Positions 19,699-28,738 of a DNA stretch of 64,000 nucleotides are shown here, piece by piece. This DNA comes from Chondrus crispus (taxonomy: Eukaryota; Rhodophyta; Florideophyceae; Gigartinales; Gigartinaceae). The notes beneath the pieces are model-generated. The model was not told the origin of the DNA and did no database searches. It was given only the letters and a program-made list of their open reading frames with translations. How positions within the stretch are numbered: the stretch's first letter is position 1; each line of letters begins with the position of its first letter. A program made the position numbers and the translations under genes. Where the stretch lies: the NCBI RefSeq assembly GCF_000350225.1, contig NW_005179183.1, positions 1-64,000 of the forward strand, given 5' to 3'.

Positions 19699-21286
19699 TC
19701 GCGACGACCTCGCCCTGCGGTGGCGACACCGGGATTGCTGTCACCGGCAGGGAGTCGGTTGACGCCTCGACGGGGCGTCCGGCGGAGGAAACCGCCGCGC
19801 CCCACCCGTCGCCCGAGGCGACGACCGCCCCGTACGACGGTGTACCGGTGTCCGGTAACGGGTCATACCACTGGTCGGCTTCTGTGGACACACCGTCCCA
19901 GTGCGGCATCCGCAGGGAACATCCGCGGGCCCAACTGTACCAGACGAAGTCGCCGCGTTCGGAGAGGGACCAGTCCAACCGTTCGGAGAAATCGAGCAGA
20001 GCCTCGGCCCCAACCAGGTCGAAGGTAGTGCCCTCGAGGATGGCCGCCACCCCGACAGACCGGATGAGCTGCAAGAGCCCCGGGGACAGTCGAAAGAGTG
20101 AGCCCCGTTCTCCGGGCTCGTTTGAGCTCCGGCTCGCCAAGCGGGGATCCGGGCACTTGGTGAAGAACGGGAGGCCGTCCCGCGCGGCGTGCAGAAAGCA
20201 CAGTAGCGCCAACACCGCCCACTCGGACAATAAGATCGCGTCGATCAACCGTCGCGTCTGAGATGTCGAGCCTCTCCCGAGCGAACCGGGAGGCATCCAG
20301 CGCGCGGCAACGTACGCCAGCGCGCTGGGGGTGGGAACGCAGAGGTACTGCGGGGCCTCGAGAGTGTGCCAGTCCATCGGTAAAGCGGGGTACAGTCGCC
20401 CCCGGGACGCCGGGGGCACCGAGAAAAACTCCGTCAGGTGCCACATGTGGAAGTAGTCGTCTCCACGGCGCCACCGCAGGCGACTCTCCTTGGCGGAGTT
20501 CTCCCCCCACCGAACACGGTCGGCGATGCTATACCATCGGTCGAAGGGCCGGGGGAAGGCCACTAGCTGCACATGAGGTGCGGGGTCCACCTCCCCGCCG
20601 AATCTCCCGAGGAGGTTCAGCAGCCGCGAATGGTACTCATCCTCACCCGCACAGCGGACATAGAGGAGGTCCGAGCCGGATACAGTCACCGACCGGTGGG
20701 GGGCGTGGAGACAGCGCGTCCTCCAAGCTGCCGAGCGGTTCTCTTGTCGGATACGACCGCGAGGGGAGGGCGTACGAATGCCCCGCCGCCTCGGTATCGC
20801 CTCGAATCTTGCCGCGTCCGGACAATCCGCATTGACGTAGGCTTCGACGGAGATTGGCGGTTGACCCCGTGAGGGGTTCCGCCCACCTCGAGCCGTGCGA
20901 TGGTCCATGTCGGCCCCGGGGAGCAGGCCTCGGACCGCACGAACACCGTTACGGAGCCATCCGGAGGGCAGAGTGGCCGCCGCCGGGTACGTCCCTGCAT
21001 AGGGGTCGGGGCGTGTCGGATGTGGATCTTCATCGACTACCGAGGGTCCCCCGGCTCCGACCCGGTCGGGCAACTGCGTCACCGCGGTTGCACCGCCAAC
21101 GCGGGGAACCGGGATGGATCTCAGCGGGACTGGTAGCGGCCCGCGTTCCGCAGGCGTGGAAGCGGCAGCGGGCAGATCACCGGCACTCCGCTGCCGCACT
21201 GAATGAAAAGCGACGGTTGGCGCGGGCGTCGCTAAGGGGGAGCCCTCAGAGGAGGGCTGCCCCCTGTCCGTTCGGTGGTTCTCCAT
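19595..21286 (-). CDS. gypsy antisense ORF 1, unknown function
   Basis: The minus-strand frame is open from inside the 3' LTR (21748) to 19595. I place the start at the ATG at 21286, giving 563 residues, because the upstream part is LTR sequence shared with the 5' LTR. The first roughly 150 residues are Pro/Thr/Ser-rich. From about 190 onward the protein looks folded, with many Trp and hydrophobic residues (WHLTEFFSVPP, ALPMDWHTLEAPQYLCVPT, LSEWAVLALLCFLHAARDGL). I recognise no domain. Antisense ORFs between pol and the 3' LTR are known in several plant gypsy elements (Grande, Retand, RIRE2 types); I see no clear sequence similarity to those. More than 1.6 kb without a stop, with folded-protein composition, argues it is real. 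Confidence 0.6.
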   Translation of the reverse strand: MENHRTDRGQPSSEGSPLATPAPTVAFHSVRQRSAGDLPAAASTPAERGPLPVPLRSIPVPRVGGATAVTQLPDRVGAGGPSVVDEDPHPTRPDPYAGTYPAAATLPSGWLRNGVRAVRGLLPGADMDHRTARGGRNPSRGQPPISVEAYVNADCPDAARFEAIPRRRGIRTPSPRGRIRQENRSAAWRTRCLHAPHRSVTVSGSDLLYVRCAGEDEYHSRLLNLLGRFGGEVDPAPHVQLVAFPRPFDRWYSIADRVRWGENSAKESRLRWRRGDDYFHMWHLTEFFSVPPASRGRLYPALPMDWHTLEAPQYLCVPTPSALAYVAARWMPPGSLGRGSTSQTRRLIDAILLSEWAVLALLCFLHAARDGLPFFTKCPDPRLASRSSNEPGERGSLFRLSPGLLQLIRSVGVAAILEGTTFDLVGAEALLDFSERLDWSLSERGDFVWYSWARGCSLRMPHWDGVSTEADQWYDPLPDTGTPSYGAVVASGDGWGAAVSSAGRPVEASTDSLPVTAIPVSPPQGEVVAIDPEAGTDHRESSGRSLDTARGRRTHARGIPSQG

Positions 21287-21576
21287 CCGTGGGGAAGGGA
21301 GTAAATCGGGAGATGAGGTGTGAGGGAGAGTATGGCTGGTGGTAGTCGTGGGGAGAAGCGTTGGGTGAGTTGTGGGAAATGATGAAAGCGTGAGGGGATC
21401 CGCCACCGCATGGGAAGAATCACCGCGGTTAAATACCAAAAACTCCACAGCCTCCCCTGTGGAGGTGGCTGCCACGCGACCGCGCGCCCGCGGTCGGCGC
21501 GGGTTTTTCCGTACGGTGAGAACTCTCTGCAAGCCGGTCATGGTACAACTCGGCCGCGACGAGGACGTGTCGCGAA

Positions 21577-21591
21577 ATAAGGAAGGGGGTC
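21577..21591 (+). promoter_or_regulatory. Polypurine tract
   Basis: AATAAGGAAGGGGGTC immediately precedes the 3' LTR at 21592. A purine run at this place is the expected primer for plus-strand synthesis. Confidence 0.75.
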
Positions 21592-22181
21592 TGTAGTACA
21601 ATTGCGTACCACGACCATCCCGGGGAGATGTGAACCGGACGGAAGAGCGGGTACTACTGTAGCGACCGGGCTTGCACGCGCCCGTAGCGGAGTACAGTAG
21701 TACCCCGCGGGTCACACGTGCTACAACCGCTGGCGTGGCCACGGGCACACGTGTGTAATCCGTACGGTTATAAGTAGTAATTAGTAGTTAATGGCACGAA
21801 TTTATTAATTGTGTACAGTAGCTGGTATACAGTAAGTACCAGCTACTGTAGCGGGACAGGTGTCCTGGCGTCCCACTTAGGGGTTAAGACCGGGGGCACC
21901 TGCCCCGTCCCAGTAAAGAGGACGCAGACTCGCCTCCCTTCCCTTTACGGCTTTTTGCTAACTCCGTCCGGTTTTACCTCTAAGTCTCAGGCTTCTAACC
22001 CGTGACCGGCCGTCCGGATCTGACACCACCGACCGGCTGCGCGTCACCGGCCACGTGAGCCTTCCCTCTTTTCGAGTCCTTCCGTACGGTTCGCGCTCGC
22101 GTGGGTTACCCAGCGTCGCGCGCTCCCTTACCTCTAACCCCCCTCGTTCCGAGTGGTCGGGACGAAGGTAGTTATACCACA
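21592..22181 (+). repeat. 3' LTR of gypsy element
   Basis: 590 bp copy of the 5' LTR. By eye the two differ at roughly 2-3 percent of positions, concentrated in the segment corresponding to 21920-22025. Confidence 0.95.
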
Positions 22182-22713
22182 ACACACACCAGAAAAGAAC
22201 GCGGGCGGTGGTAGCGTGGTAGAGCGGTGGGGAGCGGACGAGAACACAGTACGCGGTAGAGCGGTTCGACGCGCTCGACGCCCCGGGGCGCGCTAGTTAG
22301 CGTTCTAGCACCGACGGGGGGAGGCGGATCCAGCTCGCGCGCGTACGTTCGCGACCGCTACCCGCGTTAGTTTCTAGTTAACGCGCTCGTGTTAAGAGAA
22401 CGCGTTTAGAATAAGCGGACGGGGTTAGACCTGCGGCGGAGGATCTGGTACCAAGCCCGTGCTTGTCCTTGTCGTCCCTCCGCCGCCGGTCGCCCTGTCA
22501 TTTAATATACAAGTAAATAATCTATCATTACATATACTACAGTATCTAGGTAGCGCCTTACACGGTAAGCTCGCGCGCCTTACTCCGGATCGTCACGCTG
22601 TACACGTGCACAGCGAGCAGCAAGCGCGTACTTACAGGCGCGGGTGTGCGTGCTGTAATGCATTTTGCGGGAGTACAGTAGTCACCCCGCGCGTTCAAAT
22701 AACGTCCTCGCGA
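22182..22713. other. GC-rich insert of unknown origin
   Basis: About 530 bp lie between the gypsy target-site duplication and the SANT/Myb-like frame. They contain no gene. The stretch is CpG-rich to about 22500, then mixed, and carries TACAGTA strings like the LTRs. It may be a solo LTR or another element inserted into the same ORF, but I could not fix its ends. Confidence 0.35.
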
Positions 22714-23507
22714 TTATGCCACAGTGCCCTGCGGTCTTGCACGATCGCCGTGTTTTGTAGCAGAAAAACCAGCAGCTTCACAATGTGCAGCAGCTCCAAT
22801 CCCATCATCACTGTCATCCACAACATCATGAGCACTTAATTCATCGTCTTCGAAAGTGACGTCCGCAATTGGTCCTGAAGTAGATTGCCCCACCATTTCG
22901 TCCCCTCCAGCGTCCAGTACAAGAGCATTCTCTGCTTTCGTCCTCTCATGGCACTCGAGGAAGGGAAATGGCCTCTCGATACGATAATTTGGGGTTCGTA
23001 GCACGACGTAAACCTGTGACATTACTGCTGCTGTAGCACTTCGGTTTTCCTTTTCGTTGTACGCAAACTTTGCACATCGGATGAGATCTTCCCTTGTAGG
23101 ACCTCCCGTGAGATTCATTCCCTCTAGTCTCCGCATAAAGCTGTTAAACAACACGCAAGCTGTCTTGATTTTGGAGAACTGTTTTGGCAGGTTTGCGGAA
23201 AGCGTCCAGCCCAGCGTCGAACGTCAAGCGCGCATCCTCTATTGAACACGGTTCATGCATCAGATGGCTTAGACCTTTCAAAACTTTCCTGGATCCGCCG
23301 CCCACACGCAGCGGCTGTCATAGAGGCGCCTCTCTCGTTGCTCATTGAGACTAGACTCTCCGCGACGCACAGTACCAGATTCTCCCTGCTAGACCATCCC
23401 AGACCCTTACCTTTGCCTCGTGCCCTCGGGGCATGAACGCTGCCACTGGTAGGTGCTTCCGCCATTTGACGCTGGGGCAAGATGGCGCTCAAGAGAGAAA
23501 AGCGCAA
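22714..23507 (-). pseudogene. N-terminal half of SANT/Myb-like transposon ORF (split gene)
   Basis: The minus strand reads a SANT/Myb-like or NAM-associated type domain across frames. The first part is KGKGLGWSSRENLVLCVAES and ACGRRIQESFERSKPSDA, with a TGA at 23253. It is followed in a shifted frame by WTLSANLPKQFSKIKTACV, then SFMRRLEGMNLTGGPTRED and LIRCAKFAYNEKEN, which fit the conserved helix pattern of these proteins. The acidic tail (DDSDDGIG) leads to the junction near 22750. Such proteins are the DNA-binding partner (ORF1) of Harbinger transposases. It is broken by a stop and a frameshift and separated from its C-terminus by the gypsy insertion. Confidence 0.5.
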
Positions 23508-23563
23508 TCTGCGACTGTGCTCTGGCCTCCACCGCCAAGTGTCTGGGCACCCTGCCGGTACAG

Positions 23564-23611
23564 GCTGACAGTTCTACCAAAGTGGACGTCCCTTTTGGTA
23601 GAATTGTCAGC
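23564..23611. repeat. Hairpin, 18 bp arms
   Basis: GCTGACAGTTCTACCAAA (23564-23581) and TTTGGTAGAATTGTCAGC (23594-23611) are reverse complements with one mismatch around a 12-base loop. This may be the tip of a MITE or foldback element. Confidence 0.8.
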
Positions 23612-23656
23612 ACGATGAAAATCTGTTAAATTTGTACACTGTTTTTTAGAAACATT

Positions 23657-23681
23657 CTTGCCCAAACGGGGTTTGGGCAAG
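23657..23681. repeat. Perfect hairpin and CTTGCCCAA repeats
   Basis: CTTGCCCAAAC and GTTTGGGCAAG flank GGG. The motif CTTGCCCAA recurs near 23684 and 23769, and as TTGGGCAAG near 23806, so 23650-23820 is a small cluster of direct and inverted repeats. Confidence 0.75.
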
Positions 23682-24741
23682 ACTCTTGCCCAAACATTTT
23701 TGGTTTGGACGAGAATCTTGCGCAATTTCTAAACTTTGGGAATGGTAGAGGCGCGGTGGGGTATGCCAATCTTGCCCAATGGTCTAAAATTTGGTGGTTG
23801 GAAAATTGGGCAAGGGTTTTCGTCCACGGTGGGGTCACCCTAACTGGCGAAAGTTGGTAAGTGTTAAAAGTGTGTTGCAGTTGATAAATTCACGGGCAGC
23901 AGCAGAAATTAGTTGTTCTTCGTCTTGTCTCAATAAAACAGGATGTCCTGCCTGTTGCACAACTACAGTAATATTCAACGCGTCTTGGCTCGCGTTGGGG
24001 TGGGTCTTGGACCCAGTTTTGATATGCGGTTCGTGATTTCCAAAAGCTTACCCCATGATTTTTAGACGCGTGTTTGAGCGCGACGGCGCAGAAAGCGTGG
24101 CCAAATATTACAGTTGCAGCTTGCGATAGGTTGTGCGGTCCATTTCAGCAGAACAGCGGCTTGCAAAGTTCAAGGAACTTGTGTTTGGGAGTGGAATGTT
24201 TACTGTAGCTGATAGGTGAAGTTGGAACCACTTTGGCAGTGACTCTGGAGTTGCCGATTATCACAAAACAAGTAAATATACTGACCATCGAGGTCTTGAC
24301 GAGGGAATTGGCGCTCTTTGTTTGGCGGTAAAGTGGACTAAGGGCGAATGGAAAGAGTTTTGTTCTCTATGCTTAGCGGGAACCACCTTTTCAGGTGGTG
24401 GAGGTACTACACTACCAAAAAATATGCAAAAATCCAGTTGGTAATTAAGCATCAGTTGGTGATTAGGTTGACAACGGTTACTGCATCTCTCCTTGGATGG
24501 CATCTGTCGACGGCAAATCCGTGGAAGCGATCCCCACTGGTGGAAACAAAAAACAAATATCTCCCAGATATTTTTCTATTTTGATTGGTCCAATACTGTA
24601 CTGTACCCACTTTTTGTGTCCAGTGTTTGCTGAGCATCCGCCGCCCCGTGCCTCGTGCGGAGCACGCGGCCTACAGTATTCAGTTCCTTTTCTGATCTGA
24701 AGAGGAATTAGTCTATGTTATCATGCGTCACATCGTTGTTG

Positions 24742-24962
24742 NNNNNNNNNNNNNNNNNNNNNNNNNNNNNNNNNNNNNNNNNNNNNNNNNNNNNNNNNNN
24801 NNNNNNNNNNNNNNNNNNNNNNNNNNNNNNNNNNNNNNNNNNNNNNNNNNNNNNNNNNNNNNNNNNNNNNNNNNNNNNNNNNNNNNNNNNNNNNNNNNNN
24901 NNNNNNNNNNNNNNNNNNNNNNNNNNNNNNNNNNNNNNNNNNNNNNNNNNNNNNNNNNNNNN
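24742..24962. other. Assembly gap (Ns)
   Basis: 221 undetermined bases. The gap directly abuts a long foldback, which may be why it was not resolved. Confidence 1.
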
Positions 24963-24963
24963 C

Positions 24964-25092
24964 CATGTACATTTCTGTGAGCGCGTGTCCCATTCAATAA
25001 ACGGCCGTGACCCAGAAATGGTGTTGTTGAGAAGAGCATTTATGGGTCACGGCCGTTTTCTGCATGGGACACGCTCCCAAAGTATGTCCATG
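24964..25092. repeat. Foldback with about 57 bp arms
   Basis: The left arm 24964-25020 and right arm 25037-25092 are imperfect reverse complements around a 16-base loop. The perfect core is ACGGCCGTGACCCA and its complement, and both arms share the TGTCCCAT segment. It could continue into the gap. Confidence 0.85.
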
Positions 25093-25656
25093 CTAACACA
25101 CCCTGCAGGAGTGTTACACATATTGTAGGGTCATCGCCAGTATGCTCTTTCAAAAGACTTCTATCATTTACGGATGAGAGTTGAGGCAACGTTACCACCA
25201 CAGCTGTTTTTCTTGTCCAGCATGGGGAGTTATTTTGTTTGTCCAATACTTCCACATCATGGCAAGCCAAGCCCCCTTCCTCTCCCACCGAAGCAGTTAC
25301 AATTGTTCTTATAGGCGCGTTATTATAACGCGCCTATAAGAACAAGGTGAAATTCATGAACTGCAGCTGTAGCCCACTCGCTCTTTGATGTGACTTTGAA
25401 TGCACCAGACTTTGAGGACCCTGCGCCTCCTCTCTATGCGTTCCTATGTGATGTTTTTCAAGAAGTGGCTTGCTGGATTGTTGAGCGCAAATGTAAACTT
25501 GCAAAACAGCCCGTCCTCTACACTGCTATCTTGTGTTTGAACCGCCTCCCTGGGAGTATGCATCGCAATGCCTGTGTGTGTAGTTGTGGGGCGGTCCAAA
25601 GGGTTGACGTCCCATTTTATTCATATTCTCTTCGGGGAAATATTTGATGTTCATTA
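25093..25656. other. No gene supported
   Basis: Apart from the 43-base palindrome this stretch holds only an 85-codon plus-strand frame (25390-25647) that resembles nothing I know and lacks a gene-like context. Confidence 0.4.
25293..25335. repeat. Palindrome, 21 bp arms with one central base
   Basis: Arms 25293-25313 and 25315-25335 are exact reverse complements around a single T. The core is AGGCGCGTTAT and its complement. Confidence 0.95.
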
Positions 25657-26122
25657 AGGTTGTCCGTAAAATAACGCATTGTTTTTTTCCATTTGCCAAC
25701 AAACTCGCTGGACGTAAAGTAAACCCGAGAGTTCCACCACGAGTTTTGCGGACTGACCTCCAGCAAGGTACCTGCCCGCAACAAACTCAAGTCTGGTAAT
25801 CGTTGTGCCGCCCGACGGATCACGGGCACCTGCGCGAATACTCGCTGAAGCGAATATTGCAGCTCGCATATCGATACGACCCGTGCAGTGTGAGACTCGT
25901 TTGTGCTGATGAAAAGAACGGAAGACCCACTTCGTTTTCCTGCAAGACGGGTCGATCCGGCACTGTTGTGATCAGGCGGATGTGAAACTCGTGGAAAACT
26001 CACACGCCCCCAGCTTTCGATATGCTAGGAGTTTTGCCAAACGCGTTGTTTGAAAATTGTGCGTTCAGAAAATCCGAGCAACTCGCCGCCAACACGCGTT
26101 TTCGTGACTTTACGGACAACCT
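25657..26122. mobile_element. MITE with TA target duplication (Tc1/mariner-like)
   Basis: The left end AGGTTGTCCGTAAAATAACG and, read on the other strand, the right end AGGTTGTCCGTAAAGTCACG form inverted terminal repeats. Both ends are flanked by TA (25655-25656 and 26123-26124). The 466 bp interior has no transposase frame. The structure fits a non-autonomous Tc1/mariner-type element. Confidence 0.75.
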
Positions 26123-27349
26123 TATTGAAATTAATCCAAACTGTGACTGCATGTATCGGACTCTACATAAAGAGCATTTGGATATTCCCTTCCTGCTGTT
26201 CAAAGCCTTTAATGACACTCGTGGAAAATCCTTGCGCTTTTCTTTAACACGATGTGCAAGACAGAGAAATAGCCTTTTCAGAATGTCGTTTCTATCTTTA
26301 CAACAACCTGGGTCCCTCGGCGGTGAGACTTCTCTGGATGTATAGGACATACCTGCAGTATTTCGGCATCCTACCATCTTCACCATCACTCTTTCATCCC
26401 CGTCTCATCCGATCGCAAGAGGAGCGCCAAATCGTCTTTTTGTATCCAGGAACGTGAATCTGAATAATCTACTGAATTTTCTCAATCTCAGCCCCGCTCA
26501 GCATGTTCCGAATGTTTGAACAACCTCGCTACCGCGGTACAGCGCCGTCGTCAAGCACCTCTTCCTCCTCTTGTGAATGACTTGGGATTAGACTGCGAAA
26601 AGAGGACACTCGTTTCAGCCCCTCAAAAGAATATGACCTCTAAGACTCGTTGCCGATGTTGCCTTCGAAAAAAAGTAACCACCGTCTTGGGTTGCAAGAA
26701 GTGCAGCAAGAGTTCAAAATTACCGGGCGAAGGGGGAAGTATAGACCTCTTTCATCTACAGGTTGAGAAGGCTCTCGGTCGACGCTTTCAAAACTGTTCC
26801 GCCTTCGTCCCGGGATGTTTTGCATGCTCGCTCGCTCACCCGATGACCAATGTCTCTCGCTTGAGATTTTTGGCCGCACGCTAATTCAGTCTTCGACAGG
26901 GACGCAGTGGAAACGGAGGTAAATTTAGTCACCACGACGTATCCGTGTACAACATGAATGTGTACAACATGAAGCAATCAACTGTAATGAAGCGAAGAGA
27001 TTTGTAAGCAATCATGAAAAAGCAATCATGAAAAAGCAACTTGCGCAATCCCAGTGAAGAGAAGACTGATTTCAACAAATGGCGCAAAAGTTTCTGTAAA
27101 ATTACGTTTGAACGACTCTTTTGGCGGGCGCTGTTGCCAACGCCCAGCTACCCTGAGGTCTTGTTCAATGTCTCACAACAGTCCGCATGCCACCACGCTA
27201 CGCATTTCCCTATGCAAATTGTCCTTACTCAAAGCGCCACCAGTTTTGTTTTCGAAGAAGGCTAAAAGAAGCTTGAACTCAGTCGTCACCTCCGTCCTTC
27301 ACGCTCCCCGCTACTGACGCATCTACCCCCTCCTACCATCCTGGGGGCT
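26123..27349. other. Decayed transposon-like DNA upstream of RING gene
   Basis: A plus-strand frame at 26516-26884 contains RCRCCLRKKVTTVLGCKKC, a CxxC...CxxC pattern reminiscent of the C-terminal zinc ribbon of piggyBac-type transposases. The preceding residues do not confirm this, so I do not call a gene. Short tandem duplications occur at about 26946-26975 (GTGTACAACATGAA twice) and 27006-27035 (AAGCAATCATGAAAA twice). The last 50 bases before 27350 are C/T-rich, like a leader. Confidence 0.35.
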
Positions 27350-27976
27350 ATGCGGAAGAACCGCCTGCGCCTGCGCTTGCGCTCGCTCCGCGACCTAGCG
27401 CGGTCGCGCCGCTCAGCCTCTTCTCGCTGGCTCAATGAGACCCCCCGTGCGCCACCTATTGCCGCTAGCGACCGCGTCAGTGATGCTTCCTCAGCGTTTA
27501 CAGACGCCAGTCTGGATGACAGGATGTCCGCAACAGAGTCACCTCGCCTATCGCACGTCTCCCATGACGCCATCTGCCTTATCTGCCTCGACGACCTTCC
27601 CAGCGGGGCCTTAGCCACCCGCTTGCCATGTTCGCACGCTGCTTGGCATCCCAAATGTGTGGCTAGATGGCTTAGGACGGCCTCGAGATGCCCCCTGTGC
27701 AATGAACAGGTCGCTGCAAAAAGGCCATGCTACCGGGAAAGGGTGCATAATACGGAACTGCCATGGAATTTGTTTGAAAGAAGGATGCCGGAGATGCATC
27801 TCCCGGTTAGGAGTAGGGAGTCGGCGGGGAGTTCGGATTTTTGGTTCAGTGGCGCAAGCGTGCATGCTTCCGATTTGGCTTGGTCGCTTTATGACAGAAG
27901 GTTGAGTAGCGTATCACGGCCGAGAAGACAGGAGCATCGGCGTTTTGTGAGGTCATTTTCGCTCATGCCCAACTGA
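27350..27976 (+). CDS. RING-H2 finger protein, probable E3 ubiquitin ligase
   Basis: A 208-residue single-exon frame starting at the ATG at 27350. Residues 1-60 are Arg/Ser-rich and basic. A RING-H2 finger covers about residues 68-113. Its ligands run CLIC ... LPCSHAAWHPKC ... RCPLC, giving the C2-H2-C2 order, and the Trp-Leu before the last pair is typical of E2-binding RING-H2 fingers. The rest has no recognised domain or transmembrane segment. By family, it should recruit an E2 and transfer ubiquitin; the substrate is unknown. A short C/T-rich leader precedes it. The next gene, CCDC47, lies 760 bp downstream on the same strand. Confidence 0.85.
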   Translation: MRKNRLRLRLRSLRDLARSRRSASSRWLNETPRAPPIAASDRVSDASSAFTDASLDDRMSATESPRLSHVSHDAICLICLDDLPSGALATRLPCSHAAWHPKCVARWLRTASRCPLCNEQVAAKRPCYRERVHNTELPWNLFERRMPEMHLPVRSRESAGSSDFWFSGASVHASDLAWSLYDRRLSSVSRPRRQEHRRFVRSFSLMPN

Positions 27977-28738
27977 AACAAGAGCGATGCGGCTGTAGGT
28001 AGATTGTTTTGGATTATCTGGGTGTTGATGGAATCCCCCGCAAGTCGACGCCATGTCTTTCGGGATGCACGTCGACCAGTCGATAGTAGCTCTGGGAGCT
28101 TTTGACTAGATCCGCGTTGCTTGTTGCTGTGTCTCCATTTTGTTTTTCTTGTACCGCTTATCAACTCGCTTCAATAATCACGCCAATCGAAAGAGGCGTT
28201 GTATCAGTAAAGCCACGAGCAACACCTCGCAACTCCTTCACGTAACTTTCATCATTTTCTTGCTATATTTTGCTTCGTCGTACTGTGGGGCAAAGATATC
28301 ATGGGATGGATGTAGAAGATCGCTTTTAAGCAAGCCACGGAAACAAGACGAGCCCGAGAACTTTGAAGGCCGCTTATTGCCAATGCCTGCTTGGGTAGCT
28401 TGATGGAAACCAAGACATGCGAGCCGGCTCCTTGACACCCTCTGGTACTGTACAAGGCTGCCTCTCAGGATCCTTCCCAATATCATACGTGCTGTAAAAG
28501 GGTGCGAATTCTTTGATTTGCCCAATGATTTCGATTTTCGGCTTCCTGCTCCGTGCCCCGAGGGCAGGCGCCCCACCCAATCACACTGCCCTTCAAAACA
28601 CCTCGAAGTCGTTCTAAACAAGGCACCCGCGAGCCGCACCTCGCACCGAGCATAGCCCAAACCGTTTGCCTGCGTCATTGCCGTTCCCTTTTCTAGCAAC
28701 TTGGACCTCGCTGTCGTTCTGCGTTGCACATTATTAGC
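27977..28738. other. Intergenic between RING gene and CCDC47
   Basis: This should hold the 3' end of the RING transcript and the promoter of CCDC47. No gene, repeat or clear motif is seen apart from one TACTGTA near 28447. Confidence 0.5.

Larger units (their letters stand above)
9264..22181 (+). mobile_element. Full-length Ty3/gypsy chromovirus, 12.9 kb
   Basis: Direct repeats at 9264-9850 and 21592-22181 begin TGTAGTAC and end ATACCACA, the TG...CA termini of LTRs. The element is flanked by ACACA on both sides (9259-9263 and 22182-22186), a 5 bp target-site duplication. Plus-strand gag and pol occur in the order protease, RT, RNase H, integrase, chromodomain, which defines a Ty3/gypsy chromovirus. 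Unlike typical 5-6 kb chromoviruses, about 5 kb of extra sequence follows pol. That extra part is a 2.4 kb duplicated non-coding module and two antisense ORFs. Gag and pol are undamaged and the LTRs are nearly identical, so the insertion is fairly young. It interrupts a minus-strand transposon ORF. Confidence 0.95.
23508..24741. other. Non-coding, repeat-rich stretch up to the gap
   Basis: Only the hairpin cluster described separately stands out. Open frames are short, and none resembles a protein. Probably decayed transposon DNA. Confidence 0.5.

Noticed and set aside
21287..21748. N-terminal extension of antisense ORF 1 into the 3' LTR
   Set aside because: It has no support beyond being open; the outer part is LTR sequence also present in the 5' LTR, and a better ATG lies at 21286.
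23657..23681. Bacterial-style terminator
   Set aside because: The hairpin lacks a gene and a T-run, and the DNA is eukaryotic.
26516..26884. piggyBac-like transposase fragment
   Set aside because: Only a CxxC...CxxC pattern supports it; no catalytic region was found.
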